A stretch of DNA of 64,000 nt from Methylococcus sp. Mc7 (GTDB lineage: Bacteria > Pseudomonadota > Gammaproteobacteria > Methylococcales > Methylococcaceae), in the NCBI RefSeq assembly GCF_019285515.1, contig NZ_CP079095.1, positions 1,116,001 to 1,180,000 on the forward strand. Direction: 5' to 3'. Both the position numbers and the translations under genes were made by a program. The notes beneath the pieces were generated by a model. That model did no database searches. It was given only the letters and a program-made list of their open reading frames with translations, and was not told the DNA's origin. Positions within the stretch are counted from its first letter, which is position 1, and every line of letters begins with the position of its first letter. This document shows, one piece after another, positions 46,725 to 55,204 of this stretch.

Positions 46725-46746
46725 AAATCGGCTTTCCCGCCGATTT
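46725..46746 (+). terminator. Possible terminator hairpin after rlmM
   Basis: Stem AAATCGGC / GCCGATTT with loop TTTCCC; the 3' arm ends in TTT. It lies about 200 bp past the rlmM stop, inside the repeat-rich gap. Confidence 0.4.
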
Positions 46747-46790
46747 GTGCATTCACCCGACGGGTGCCGGGCAGTCGCGTAGTCGCGTAG

Positions 46791-46862
46791 GGCGGAACCG
46801 TCTCTTCGGGTTCCGCCAAACGGGACCTCCTGGCGTCGGAACCCGATGAAGCCGGTTCCGAC
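46791..46862. repeat. Two consecutive GGAACC/GGTTCC hairpins
   Basis: Hairpin 1: GGCGGAACC / GGTTCCGCC at 46791-46817. Hairpin 2: GTCGGAACC / GGTTCCGAC at 46835-46862. Nearly the same stem twice. Part of the 420-bp gap between rlmM and fimT, which otherwise shows only the 84-bp repeat and a terminator-like hairpin. They precede the pilin operon by about 80 bp and could shape its leader. Confidence 0.55.
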
Positions 46863-46943
46863 CTACCTGACGGCTGAACATTCTTGCTAATCGGGTTATC
46901 TGACAAGAATTCAAACTTTTCGCACAGCCACAGAGAACCGCCG

Positions 46944-47492
46944 ATGCGTTGCACCGCTGCCTTTACGTTGATCGAACTCATGGTCGGAATCGCGGTGGCG
47001 GCCATACTCATCACCGTGGGCATTCCCGGCTTCCGCGACCTGATCCTGGACAACCGCATGGCGGCCCAGATCAATTCGCTGGTGGCCGACTTGAGTTACG
47101 CCCGCAGCGAGGCCGTGAAGCGCAATAGCGCGGTCACTGTATGCAAGCGGAATACGGCGGGCACCGCCTGTGCGGACACGGGAAACTGGCACAACGGCTG
47201 GATCGTATGGGCCGAGTCGACCGGTACAGTGCTGCGGGTTCGAGATGCCCTTCCCGCGGGCACCACCATTCCATCGCCCGCCAGAAAAAATAAGATCAGG
47301 TTTAACAGCCATGGATTCAGCCCCGGATCGAACGACACCTTCATCTTCTGCGACAGCCGCGGCTACACCAAAGCTCGAGGTCTGGTGCTTTCCAATACCG
47401 GCCGCCTGCGAACCACCCGCGACGACGACGGCAACAAGATTCAGGAGAAGGGCAGCGATGGCGTCAACCTTTCCGAAAGCGACTGCCCATGA
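46944..47492 (+). CDS. fimT: Type IV pilus minor pilin, FimT/GspH family
   Basis: 182 residues from ATG 46944. The leader is only six residues (MRCTAA) before FTLIELMVGIAVAAILITVGIPGF, the N-terminal helix of type IV prepilins. The residue before the cleavage site is alanine (A6) instead of the normal glycine, which is unusual for the prepilin peptidase PilD. The C-terminal part fits GspH/FimT (HNGWIVWAE, FNSHGFSPG). It overlaps pilV by 4 bp and opens the minor-pilin operon. Confidence 0.85.
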   Translation: MRCTAAFTLIELMVGIAVAAILITVGIPGFRDLILDNRMAAQINSLVADLSYARSEAVKRNSAVTVCKRNTAGTACADTGNWHNGWIVWAESTGTVLRVRDALPAGTTIPSPARKNKIRFNSHGFSPGSNDTFIFCDSRGYTKARGLVLSNTGRLRTTRDDDGNKIQEKGSDGVNLSESDCP

Positions 47493-48076
47493 ACAGGCAT
47501 CGCCATAACGGCTTCACCCTCATCGAAGTGCTCATCAGCGTGTTCGTCTTCGCGGTGGCGCTGCTGGGGCTCGCCGCCTTGCAGATCACCGCCCGCAAGA
47601 CCGCGTTCGAATCCGCCCAGCGCAGCCTGGCCGCGGCCGTCGCCCAGGACGTGCTGGAGCGGATGCGGCTGAATACCGAAGCCCTGAGCAGTTACACCGC
47701 GACCATCGACGCGAACACCACGTTCAGCGACTCGCTCGACTGCACGGGGCCGGCCAACCTCGCGGCCTGTGACCGCCGTGACGCATGGCTCAGCCTGTTC
47801 GGCAAGACCGAAACTACGTCAGGGGACAGCAAGACTCCGGTGGGCGGGCTGGCCAACCCCACGCTGTGCGTCACCAGCAGCAACGCCGGCGGCTCCGGCC
47901 GGTACACCCTCACCATCGTCTGGCGCGGCCGCGACTCATCCTTGCCCGAAGCCGGTTCGGAAAACGCATCCGACACCTGCGGCAACGGCCAATACGGGAC
48001 CCACAACGAATACCGCCGGATTTTCCGGCTCAGCACCTATATCTGCCGGGAAGGCATCAGCGGAGGATGCGTCTGA
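47489..48076 (+). CDS. pilV: Type IV pilus minor pilin PilV
   Basis: 195 residues. Leader MNRHRHNG then FTLIEVLISVFVFAVALLGLAALQ, with the normal G-F cleavage site and E5. PilV-type body with YTATIDANTTFSDSLDC and a C-terminal cysteine. It is part of the priming complex for pilus assembly. ATGA overlap with fimT; one base before pilW. Confidence 0.85.
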   Translation: MNRHRHNGFTLIEVLISVFVFAVALLGLAALQITARKTAFESAQRSLAAAVAQDVLERMRLNTEALSSYTATIDANTTFSDSLDCTGPANLAACDRRDAWLSLFGKTETTSGDSKTPVGGLANPTLCVTSSNAGGSGRYTLTIVWRGRDSSLPEAGSENASDTCGNGQYGTHNEYRRIFRLSTYICREGISGGCV

Positions 48077-48077
48077 A

Positions 48078-49148
48078 ATGAAGATTCCGACACAGGGCGG
48101 CCAGCCGGGATTTTCCACGGTGGAACTGCTGATATCGATGGTGCTGGGCCTTTTGGTGGTCGGCGCCATCGGTGGGCTGTTCGTGCAGCACAAGACGAAC
48201 TATCGGCAAAACGAACAATTCGCGCTGATGCAGGAGAACGGGCGCTTCGCCCTCAATCTGCTGGCCAGCGACCTGGCGCTGGCGGGCTTCTGGGGAGGCG
48301 CCGATTGCAGCGACATGACCAACTGCCCTCCCACTATCGGCGTCCAGAACGACTGCGGAACCAACTGGACGACCACGACGACACCCTCGGCTCCGGCTAT
48401 GCAATACCTCATGGCCTCGTCAGCGGACTCGGCTCCGGCCGATTGGCCCTGCTTCAACTCCACCGACTACCTCAAGCCTGGAACGAATCTGCTTGCCATC
48501 AAGCATGCAGCAGGCAAGCCGCTCTATTGCCGAACCGGATCGGAGGACTTCACCGGCCTGATCTATCTGCAAACCAGCGGCTCCACCGGCAGCCTCATCC
48601 CCGGGTCCGAGTTGCCCGCCTGTCCGGTCGCTTCCAACGCTACGGCCTTCTGGCGGTACATTGTCCATGTCTATTACATCAGCCGAGGCTACACGGCGAC
48701 GCAATGCGCCAACAAACCCGCCGATCCGCGTTGCGTTCCGCGACTGGTACGGAAGACCTTGGGGCGGCGAAACGGAAACCCCATCATTTTCGAGCTGGAC
48801 GACGGCGGGGAACTCGCCGAAGGCATCGAATACTTCCACATCGAATTCGGGATCGACGACGGCGACGGCAGCATGACAAACGATTCCTGCGACATGGACG
48901 GCATCCCCGACAGGTACCTCTCTTTCAAGGAGGATTTCGACGCCATCACGCCCGACGAACTCGACTGCGCCATCAGCGCCAGAATCCACGTCCTGGTCCG
49001 TAGCGCGGAATCCGATCCAAGCTACACTGATAACAAGACTTATACATTCGGCACCGGCGACGGCGCCGTGACCCGCACCTTCAACGACCACTTCCGGCGC
49101 AAAGTGTTCACGACCACGGTGCAGTTGCGCAACCAGCAAGATCGCTGA
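48078..49148 (+). CDS. pilW: Type IV pilus minor pilin PilW
   Basis: 356 residues from ATG 48078, 1 bp after pilV. Leader MKIPTQGGQPG then FSTVELLISMVLGLLVVGAIGGLF; the fifth mature residue is glutamate. Long body with several cysteines (CSDMTNCPPTIG, FNSTDYLKPGTNLLAI) as in PilW. Helps pilus assembly and PilY1 presentation. Confidence 0.85.
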   Translation: MKIPTQGGQPGFSTVELLISMVLGLLVVGAIGGLFVQHKTNYRQNEQFALMQENGRFALNLLASDLALAGFWGGADCSDMTNCPPTIGVQNDCGTNWTTTTTPSAPAMQYLMASSADSAPADWPCFNSTDYLKPGTNLLAIKHAAGKPLYCRTGSEDFTGLIYLQTSGSTGSLIPGSELPACPVASNATAFWRYIVHVYYISRGYTATQCANKPADPRCVPRLVRKTLGRRNGNPIIFELDDGGELAEGIEYFHIEFGIDDGDGSMTNDSCDMDGIPDRYLSFKEDFDAITPDELDCAISARIHVLVRSAESDPSYTDNKTYTFGTGDGAVTRTFNDHFRRKVFTTTVQLRNQQDR

Positions 49149-49175
49149 GCCTTTCGTCTCAAGGGAGAGACTCCG

Positions 49176-49736
49176 ATGGCCCGGAAAAGAAGCACACAGC
49201 ACGGCGCCGCCCTGGTCGTCGGCATGCTGTTCACCGTCGTGCTGACGGTGCTGGGCATCGCGGCCATCCACTCCAGCGGCACCAGCGTCCGCATGGCGCG
49301 CAACGCCGAGGCCCGCATCAACGGCCTGCAGCAGGCTCAGGCGGCGTCCGACTACGTCGCGGCGGAGGCGCTCGATCTCAACCTGGACCGGATGGGGAGC
49401 AAGGTGCGCTGCACCGCGAACTACCCCTACGGCGGCTGCAACGGCCTGTCGCTGCCCGCCCTTCCCTCGCCGCTGCTGACACCGCCGGTTCACGTCGGGG
49501 TCCGCGGCAGCGTCGCGTTCGGCTCGTCCAAGCGCGAGGAGAGCAACAAGGTCTTCGAGCGCATCATCGACAGCGACTACGACGGCAAGACCGCCGAATC
49601 CTCCTCCGACGCCACCCGCGTCGGCGTCGTGTCCGCCGTCCGCGGCACCATCGTCTCCAGCGGCTCGGTGCGTTACGACAGCGAAACTCCCGACCCGACG
49701 CCGACACCCGCCGCAACGCCCGCGCCCACCCCATAG
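49176..49736 (+). CDS. pilX: Type IV pilus assembly protein PilX
   Basis: 186 residues. It starts MARKRSTQHGAALVVGMLFTVVLTVLGIAAI, the QxGAALV leader and helix of PilX. A Cys pair (CTANYPYGGC) lies near the middle, and the C-terminus is Thr/Pro-rich (DPTPTPAATPAPTP). It sits between pilW and pilY1, as in other pilus operons. Confidence 0.8.
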   Translation: MARKRSTQHGAALVVGMLFTVVLTVLGIAAIHSSGTSVRMARNAEARINGLQQAQAASDYVAAEALDLNLDRMGSKVRCTANYPYGGCNGLSLPALPSPLLTPPVHVGVRGSVAFGSSKREESNKVFERIIDSDYDGKTAESSSDATRVGVVSAVRGTIVSSGSVRYDSETPDPTPTPAATPAPTP

Positions 49737-49764
49737 CACCGCCTGTCGAATTCGGAGAAGAACA

Positions 49765-52700
49765 ATGAAAATCCAACCCGCAATCTTGGCGCTCTCGATC
49801 GCCGCTCCCTTCTGCGCCGGCCGGGCGGACGATACCGACATCTATTTCGCCGGCGGCGGCTCGGTGGGCGGGAGGCCGCTGGTGATGTTCAGCGTGGATT
49901 ACCGGCCGAACCTGGGCGCGCTCGTATGCCAAGGCAGCGACGGCCGATATGGCGAAAGCAGCGCCCAAAGCGGCGACGATGACAGAGATGACGACCACGA
50001 ACACGGCGACGACTGCCGCTCGCTGAGAAGGACCGTCTCGCCCAGCTCGGGAACGACCTACCTCCCATCGAGCGGCGACGTCACTCATTTCGACCTGATC
50101 CGCGCCGCACTGCGCAAGGCCATGGACGACCTCAGCACCGAACTCGCCGGCGTCCGAATGGGGCTCATGATCAACCACGCCGATTCCACCGGTGGCCAGT
50201 GCGGCGCCGGCCCCAGCGGCCAGTGCAGCAACGGCGCCTACGTGCTGAGAGGCTTCAGCACCGACAAGGCGCGTTTCCACGACGCCCTGGCCCGGATTCC
50301 CGTGCCCCAGGGCAGCCTGGCCCACCACTTCCAGGGGAAGGAACTCTATTTCGAGCTGTTCCGCTACCTGACGGGCCAGGGCATCTTCAATGGCCACAAG
50401 GGCTGGCAGGACTACGGCGACAGCAACAAGGACGACAACCTGGACATCGACAATCCGGGCACCGAGTTCGACGACAGCCTTCTGCAATGGGACGGCACGA
50501 TCGAGAACGGCGCCAATTACGTGAGCCCCCTGGTGGACAACTGCTCCAAGGTGTTCATGATCAACTTCATGTTCCAGGTTTCCAACAAGGACAACGACTC
50601 CGACAGCGCGATCAGGCAGAGCAAAGCCTCGGGCGGCATGAATGGCCTCAATCCAGGCAACAGCAACAGCGCCTTCGCCAACGTCATCCGCTGGATGCGG
50701 GACGCCGACCTGGCGGACGGCACCTACGGCAGCGCCGGCAACCTGGAAGACGTGCAGAACGTCACCTCGTATTTCTTCGTCGCTCCCACGCACATCAACA
50801 CCACGACCAACGGCTACGCGACCGCCGGCGGAACCAACGCCGCGCTGCCGCTGAGCACCGATCCCACCCTGCTGATCGCGTCGCTCAAACAGGTCTTCAA
50901 GGAAGTGCTGAGCGTCAGCGCCACCTTCGTCTCGGCCGCTTCGCCGGTCAACGTGTTCAACCGCACGGAGTCGCTGAACCACGTGTTTTTCTCCATCTTC
51001 CAGCCCGAACAGGCCCCCCGCTGGAACGGCAACCTGAAACGGCTCGAGCTGGCGTCCGATCCCACGACGCACCGGCTCCAGGTCCTGGACGCATCCAGCC
51101 CGCCGATCGAAGCGATCTCCAGCGTCGACGGCAGGATCAAGCACGAAGCGCTCACCTACTGGACCTGCGCCTCCGGCTTCGATGTGCAGACCTATGCCGA
51201 CACGGCCAAGGGCGAGGTGGTGGGGAAGGACGGCCGCAGCGTGGGCCGCGGCGGCGGCGGCCAGCGGATTCCCGGATTCCTGACGAACTCGCCCGGCGAC
51301 AGCAACTCCACCAGCGGCGCCCGGAAGCTCTACACCGAACCCGACGGCCTGAGCAACGGCAGCGCGACGGCCTTGCGCGCACTGAACGCCGACTCGACCA
51401 CCGCGGCTGCGGTATGGAGCACGCTCCGCCTGAACGGGGCGAAAAGCGGCGACACCTGGAGCGGTGCCGCGACCTTCAGCGCCGCCACCAGCGACGATCA
51501 GGCCACGGCCGTGAAGCTCCTCAAGTTCGCCCGCGGGCAGGACGCCAACGACGAAGACGGCGACGGCAACTACACCGAGGCTCACCCCTGGGCGTCGCCG
51601 GCCAACCAGCCCAAGCGCAAATGGCTGATGGCCGATCCGCTGCATTCGGCCGCCGTGCCGCTCAACTACGGCGCGCGCCCCGGCTATTCGCGGGACGTTC
51701 AGGACGTCCGGGTCCTGGTTTCCGGTAACGACGGCTTCCTGCACATGTTCCGCAATTCGGCAGCTTCCGGCCCCAGCCCCAGCCCCAGCCCCAGCGCATC
51801 CTGCACCGAATCGCCCAGCGGCGTGGAGGACTGGGCCTTCATCCCCCGCCGGCTGCTCGGCAATCTGAAGCCGCTGTCGGACAACGGCGCGGCGACCTCC
51901 CATGTTTACGGGCTCGACGGCACCGTGGCGGTCTACGTCAACGACATGGACCGCGACGGCACCGTGAACGGCTCCGACCAAGTCATCGCCTTCATCGGCA
52001 TGCGCCGGGGCGGCAAGGGCTATTACGCCCTCGACATCACCGATCCCGACACCCCCAAGATGCTCTGGACGATCGAGAAGAACGACGCCAGTGGAAACTT
52101 CAACGAACTCGGCTACACCTTCTCGGATCCCACCATCGCCCAGCTCGACTGGGGCCAGGGGCGCAAACCCGTGCTCATCTTCGGCGGCGGCTACAGCACC
52201 AACAAGGACGAATCCAGCACGGCGAACGCCCGGAACGCGGCGACCGGCACCGACGATAGCCAGGGCAACGCGATCTACATCGTCGACGCGAAGACCGGGG
52301 AGCTGGTGTGGAAGGCGATCAAAGGATCGGGCGCCGCGTCGGCGACGACGTTCCAGCATTCCGGACTGGCCGACAGCATCCCCTCCAAGGTCACCGCGGT
52401 CGATACCGACGACAACGGTTCGGTGGACCGCTTGTACGTCGGGGACACCGGCGGGGTGCTCTGGCGCGCCGACCTGGCCTACGTGAAACAGGACGGCACC
52501 GCGCCCTACAACGAGCCCGCGCACTGGACCGTCACCCCCGTGCTTTCGGTCGGCCGCCATGCCGGACAGCCGGACCGGCGCTTCTTCCACCGCCCGGACT
52601 TCGTGCCGGCGACCGCCGGCTCAACCCGCTTCGATGCCGTGCTGATCGGCTCCGGCGACCGCGAGCACCCCCTCGACACCAACGTCCAGAACCAGTTTTA

Positions 52701-53193
52701 TATGTTCAAGGACACCCATGTCGCCAGCGGATCACCGCCGACGGGGTCGGCCAAGACCGTGACGGACCTCGACAACCTGACGAGTTCGACGACCGTCCGT
52801 ACCGACAAGTCCGGCTGGTACATCGACATCGGCAGTTCGGCCAGCGGCGAAAAAGTGCTTTCCAGCCCGCTCACTTACAACGGTTCGGTCTATTTCGGCA
52901 CCTATGCGCCTCAGGGCGGGAGCGTTTCCGGACAGTGCGGGCCCAACGAAGGCGAATCGCTGACCTACGTCGTCCGTCTCGCCGACGCGTCCGGCGTCTT
53001 CAACTTCAACACGGCGACGGCGGCCAACGAGCGCTTCACCGCCACCGGCAGGGGATTGCCCAGCGACCCCGTCACCATCGCCGTCAACGGTAAACTCTAC
53101 GTCACGGCCGGCAACCTGCCGGCGAATCCCGACCTGTCCCTACCGGTCGGCAATTCCGGCATCAACCGGCTCTACTGGTACGAAAAGGAGTGA
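49765..53193 (+). CDS. pilY1: Type IV pilus tip adhesin/assembly factor PilY1
   Basis: 1,142 residues with a signal peptide (about 1-21). The N-terminal part (to about 420) is von Willebrand A-like but reads MFSVDYRPNLG where a metal-binding DxSxS would be expected. The C-terminal part (about 600-1080) is the PilY1 beta-propeller (EDWAFIPRRLLGNL, GGKGYYALDITDPDTPKMLW). A calcium loop DMDRDGTVNGSD has D727, D729 and D731, the site that controls PilT retraction in Pseudomonas. A Ser-Pro repeat lies just before the propeller. Calcium-dependent adhesion and twitching control are likely. Confidence 0.9.
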   Translation: MKIQPAILALSIAAPFCAGRADDTDIYFAGGGSVGGRPLVMFSVDYRPNLGALVCQGSDGRYGESSAQSGDDDRDDDHEHGDDCRSLRRTVSPSSGTTYLPSSGDVTHFDLIRAALRKAMDDLSTELAGVRMGLMINHADSTGGQCGAGPSGQCSNGAYVLRGFSTDKARFHDALARIPVPQGSLAHHFQGKELYFELFRYLTGQGIFNGHKGWQDYGDSNKDDNLDIDNPGTEFDDSLLQWDGTIENGANYVSPLVDNCSKVFMINFMFQVSNKDNDSDSAIRQSKASGGMNGLNPGNSNSAFANVIRWMRDADLADGTYGSAGNLEDVQNVTSYFFVAPTHINTTTNGYATAGGTNAALPLSTDPTLLIASLKQVFKEVLSVSATFVSAASPVNVFNRTESLNHVFFSIFQPEQAPRWNGNLKRLELASDPTTHRLQVLDASSPPIEAISSVDGRIKHEALTYWTCASGFDVQTYADTAKGEVVGKDGRSVGRGGGGQRIPGFLTNSPGDSNSTSGARKLYTEPDGLSNGSATALRALNADSTTAAAVWSTLRLNGAKSGDTWSGAATFSAATSDDQATAVKLLKFARGQDANDEDGDGNYTEAHPWASPANQPKRKWLMADPLHSAAVPLNYGARPGYSRDVQDVRVLVSGNDGFLHMFRNSAASGPSPSPSPSASCTESPSGVEDWAFIPRRLLGNLKPLSDNGAATSHVYGLDGTVAVYVNDMDRDGTVNGSDQVIAFIGMRRGGKGYYALDITDPDTPKMLWTIEKNDASGNFNELGYTFSDPTIAQLDWGQGRKPVLIFGGGYSTNKDESSTANARNAATGTDDSQGNAIYIVDAKTGELVWKAIKGSGAASATTFQHSGLADSIPSKVTAVDTDDNGSVDRLYVGDTGGVLWRADLAYVKQDGTAPYNEPAHWTVTPVLSVGRHAGQPDRRFFHRPDFVPATAGSTRFDAVLIGSGDREHPLDTNVQNQFYMFKDTHVASGSPPTGSAKTVTDLDNLTSSTTVRTDKSGWYIDIGSSASGEKVLSSPLTYNGSVYFGTYAPQGGSVSGQCGPNEGESLTYVVRLADASGVFNFNTATAANERFTATGRGLPSDPVTIAVNGKLYVTAGNLPANPDLSLPVGNSGINRLYWYEKE

Positions 53194-53199
53194 ACGGAC

Positions 53200-53652
53200 A
53201 TGGCTGAACCGAACGGAAAGGTAAGCGTTTCTCCCGCCCTCCGGGCGGCGGAACGGCGGGGATTCTCGCTGATCGAACTGATGATCACGGTGGCCATCAT
53301 CGGCATCCTCGCCGCCGTCGCCTACCCGTCCTACCAGGAGCACATCGTCCGGACCCGCCGCGCCGACGGCAAAGCCGCGCTGCTGCGGGCCGCCGCACGC
53401 GAGGAGCAGTATTTCATGGACAACAAGACGTATACGAGCGACGTTACCAGACTCGGTTTCGCCGCCAACGGAAAATCCGACGAAGGCCATTACGTCATCT
53501 CCGTGACCGCCGCCGACGCCAACGCCTTCACGCTGCAAGCAACGCCGCAGAGTCCGCACACCGACGCACTCTGCGGCAATCTGACCCTGAACTCCCTGGG
53601 CGTGAAAGGGAAGTCCGGCTCGGGCTCCCTAGCCGACTGCTGGAACTGGTAA
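53200..53652 (+). CDS. pilE: Type IV minor pilin PilE
   Basis: 150 residues. Long leader MAEPNGKVSVSPALRAAERRG then FSLIELMITVAIIGILAAVAYPSYQEHI, a perfect pilin helix with E5. The body has two cysteines (DALCGNL, LADCWNW) that can form the C-terminal disulfide loop. Follows pilY1 by 6 bp and ends the operon, as in the P. aeruginosa order. Confidence 0.9.
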   Translation: MAEPNGKVSVSPALRAAERRGFSLIELMITVAIIGILAAVAYPSYQEHIVRTRRADGKAALLRAAAREEQYFMDNKTYTSDVTRLGFAANGKSDEGHYVISVTAADANAFTLQATPQSPHTDALCGNLTLNSLGVKGKSGSGSLADCWNW

Positions 53653-53695
53653 AAGCGGGAGGGTGGTCAGCCCGCCGCCGCGGAGGCGGCAGGCC

Positions 53696-54049
53696 TCAGT
53701 CCCTGATCCGGGCCAGCGAATCGATCACCGCTTTGGCCTCCGCCGGACGCAGACCGGTCGCCTCCCTCAGCCGCTTGACCGCTCCGCCCGGATTCCCGTC
53801 CCGGATGAGCCTGCGGATTTCCGCCGCGGTGCCGGAGGGCAGCCGGACCATTTTGCCGTTCACGACCACGTCGATGGGCTGCGCATCGGAGGGAACGCGG
53901 GCCCCACCCGTGGTTTGCCCCGGAGCGGCCCGCCCCGCTCCGCCGATACGGGCCGCCAGCCAGCCGAGAAAGAAGCCGAGGCCTATCCCCAGCAGCAGGA
54001 AGGCATATTCCTTGGGGAATCCGGAGAGGTTCGCGGCGGCTTCGTTCAT
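53696..54049 (-). CDS. Membrane-anchored protein with ribosomal L7/L12 C-terminal-like domain
   Basis: 117 residues from ATG 54049; ATG 54055 is also possible. One hydrophobic helix (YAFLLLGIGLGFFLGWLAARIG), then a linker and a small C-terminal domain RRLIRDGNPGGAVKRLREATGLRPAEAKAVIDSLARIRD. The latter resembles the L7/L12 C-terminal fold (KxLREATGLxLxEAKxxV), which binds translation factors in ribosomes. The function of such membrane forms is unknown. Tail-to-tail with the pilin operon. Confidence 0.55.
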   Translation of the reverse strand: MNEAAANLSGFPKEYAFLLLGIGLGFFLGWLAARIGGAGRAAPGQTTGGARVPSDAQPIDVVVNGKMVRLPSGTAAEIRRLIRDGNPGGAVKRLREATGLRPAEAKAVIDSLARIRD

Positions 54050-54089
54050 GGGCATCTCATGCTGCTAAAGTTCGATGGGATCCTTGGGT

Positions 54090-55136
54090 TCAGCCGTTCA
54101 CGCTGGCCTTGAGCGCCTGGAACTTCTTGATCATTTCCTTCTCCATCTGCTTGCGTCCGATGGAATGCTTCAAGGCCTCGCCCATGCCGCTGACCTGATC
54201 GGTCGACGAGCGCGCCGAGTACAAGACCAGGGCGCCGTCCTGGTAAGGCACGGTGCCGGCGAAAATCTGGCTGACATTGTAGGAATGGCCGACGTAGAAG
54301 GCGCGCTGCAACAGCACGGCGCCGTCGTTCCGCGCGTAAATCAACCGGTGGACCAGGATGGGGGTAGGCCGGCCCTGCACCGTCCGGTTGGCCCAGCCGA
54401 ACGAATCGTCCACACCCGCCGGCATCTCCGCCGGATACCGCATCAGCGCCTTTTGCAGTTCGGGGAACTGATCGCCGAGAAGCTTGCTGGCCCGGGCGGC
54501 GTCGGTCAGCTCGGCGGCCGGATCGGCTTTTTCGCCGTCGCCCCGGTCGTAAGCGGCGATGCCGGCCAGCCCTTTGCTCCGGTAAGCCTGCATACGGGCG
54601 GCGAGCACCGTGCGGTATTGCTTGGAAACGGCTTCGGCGACCGCCTTGTCGTCATCCGTATTCAAGCCCGCCTTCAGCGCGGCGAAGCCGGCGATTTCCT
54701 CGGTCGACAAATTGAAGTCCGGGCCCGGCCGGACGTTCAGCAGGTCGCGTGCTTCGTCCGCCTGGGCCGGCGTATAGGCGAATTTGGCGAAAGCCTCGGC
54801 GCCGGCGCCGGGAGGCACGACTCCTCGAGCCGTCACATCGGGGTCGCGGGCGATTAATTCACGGCGCTCGATGACCTCGACGATCCGGGCGGGCGCCGTC
54901 TTGAGATACATGGCGATGCCGGTCGCCAGCGACTTGCTGCCCGTTTCGGATACCGAATAGGAGACGATTTCTCCGTTCTGCAGCCGCGCCACGTCAGCCG
55001 GCGCAATCCCCACCCGGCCGATCAGGTCCTCGGCAGTCAGGCCGGCACGGACCGGGGATGTGGCCAGCAGCAGAAGGCTCGCAAGCGATGCGTTCCGCAA
55101 GGCGATCGAGACGGAGGATGGACGGACGAGGTTCAT
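54090..55136 (-). CDS. Secreted protein of unknown family (348 aa)
   Basis: From ATG 55136; a GTG three codons upstream (55145) is possible. A signal peptide ends at about residue 31 (SLASLLLLATSPVRA). The mature part has LTAEDLIGRVGIAPADVARLQNGEIVSYSVSE, YRSKGLAGIAAYDRGDGEK, and near the C-terminus RAFYVGHSYNVSQIFAGTVPYQDGALVLYSARSSTDQVSGMGEALKHSIGRKQMEKEM. No catalytic motif or cofactor site is evident. I do not recognise it. Likely periplasmic and possibly in one transcription unit with its minus-strand neighbours. Confidence 0.65.
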   Translation of the reverse strand: MNLVRPSSVSIALRNASLASLLLLATSPVRAGLTAEDLIGRVGIAPADVARLQNGEIVSYSVSETGSKSLATGIAMYLKTAPARIVEVIERRELIARDPDVTARGVVPPGAGAEAFAKFAYTPAQADEARDLLNVRPGPDFNLSTEEIAGFAALKAGLNTDDDKAVAEAVSKQYRTVLAARMQAYRSKGLAGIAAYDRGDGEKADPAAELTDAARASKLLGDQFPELQKALMRYPAEMPAGVDDSFGWANRTVQGRPTPILVHRLIYARNDGAVLLQRAFYVGHSYNVSQIFAGTVPYQDGALVLYSARSSTDQVSGMGEALKHSIGRKQMEKEMIKKFQALKASVNG

Positions 55137-55204
55137 CGTTTTCACTCCCGGCACGAAAATTGTGTCCTGCCCGGAACTCGCATCCCCGGGCCACGCGCTC
55201 CAGC

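Noticed and set aside
46791-46862. Riboswitch or thermometer before fimT
   Set aside because: The two hairpins share almost the same stem and look like repeat units; no known riboswitch core is visible.
49564-52590. 1,008-codon open frame on the minus strand
   Set aside because: Antisense to pilX and pilY1. Val/Gly/Arg-rich composition without domains, as expected from the reverse of a GC-rich gene.
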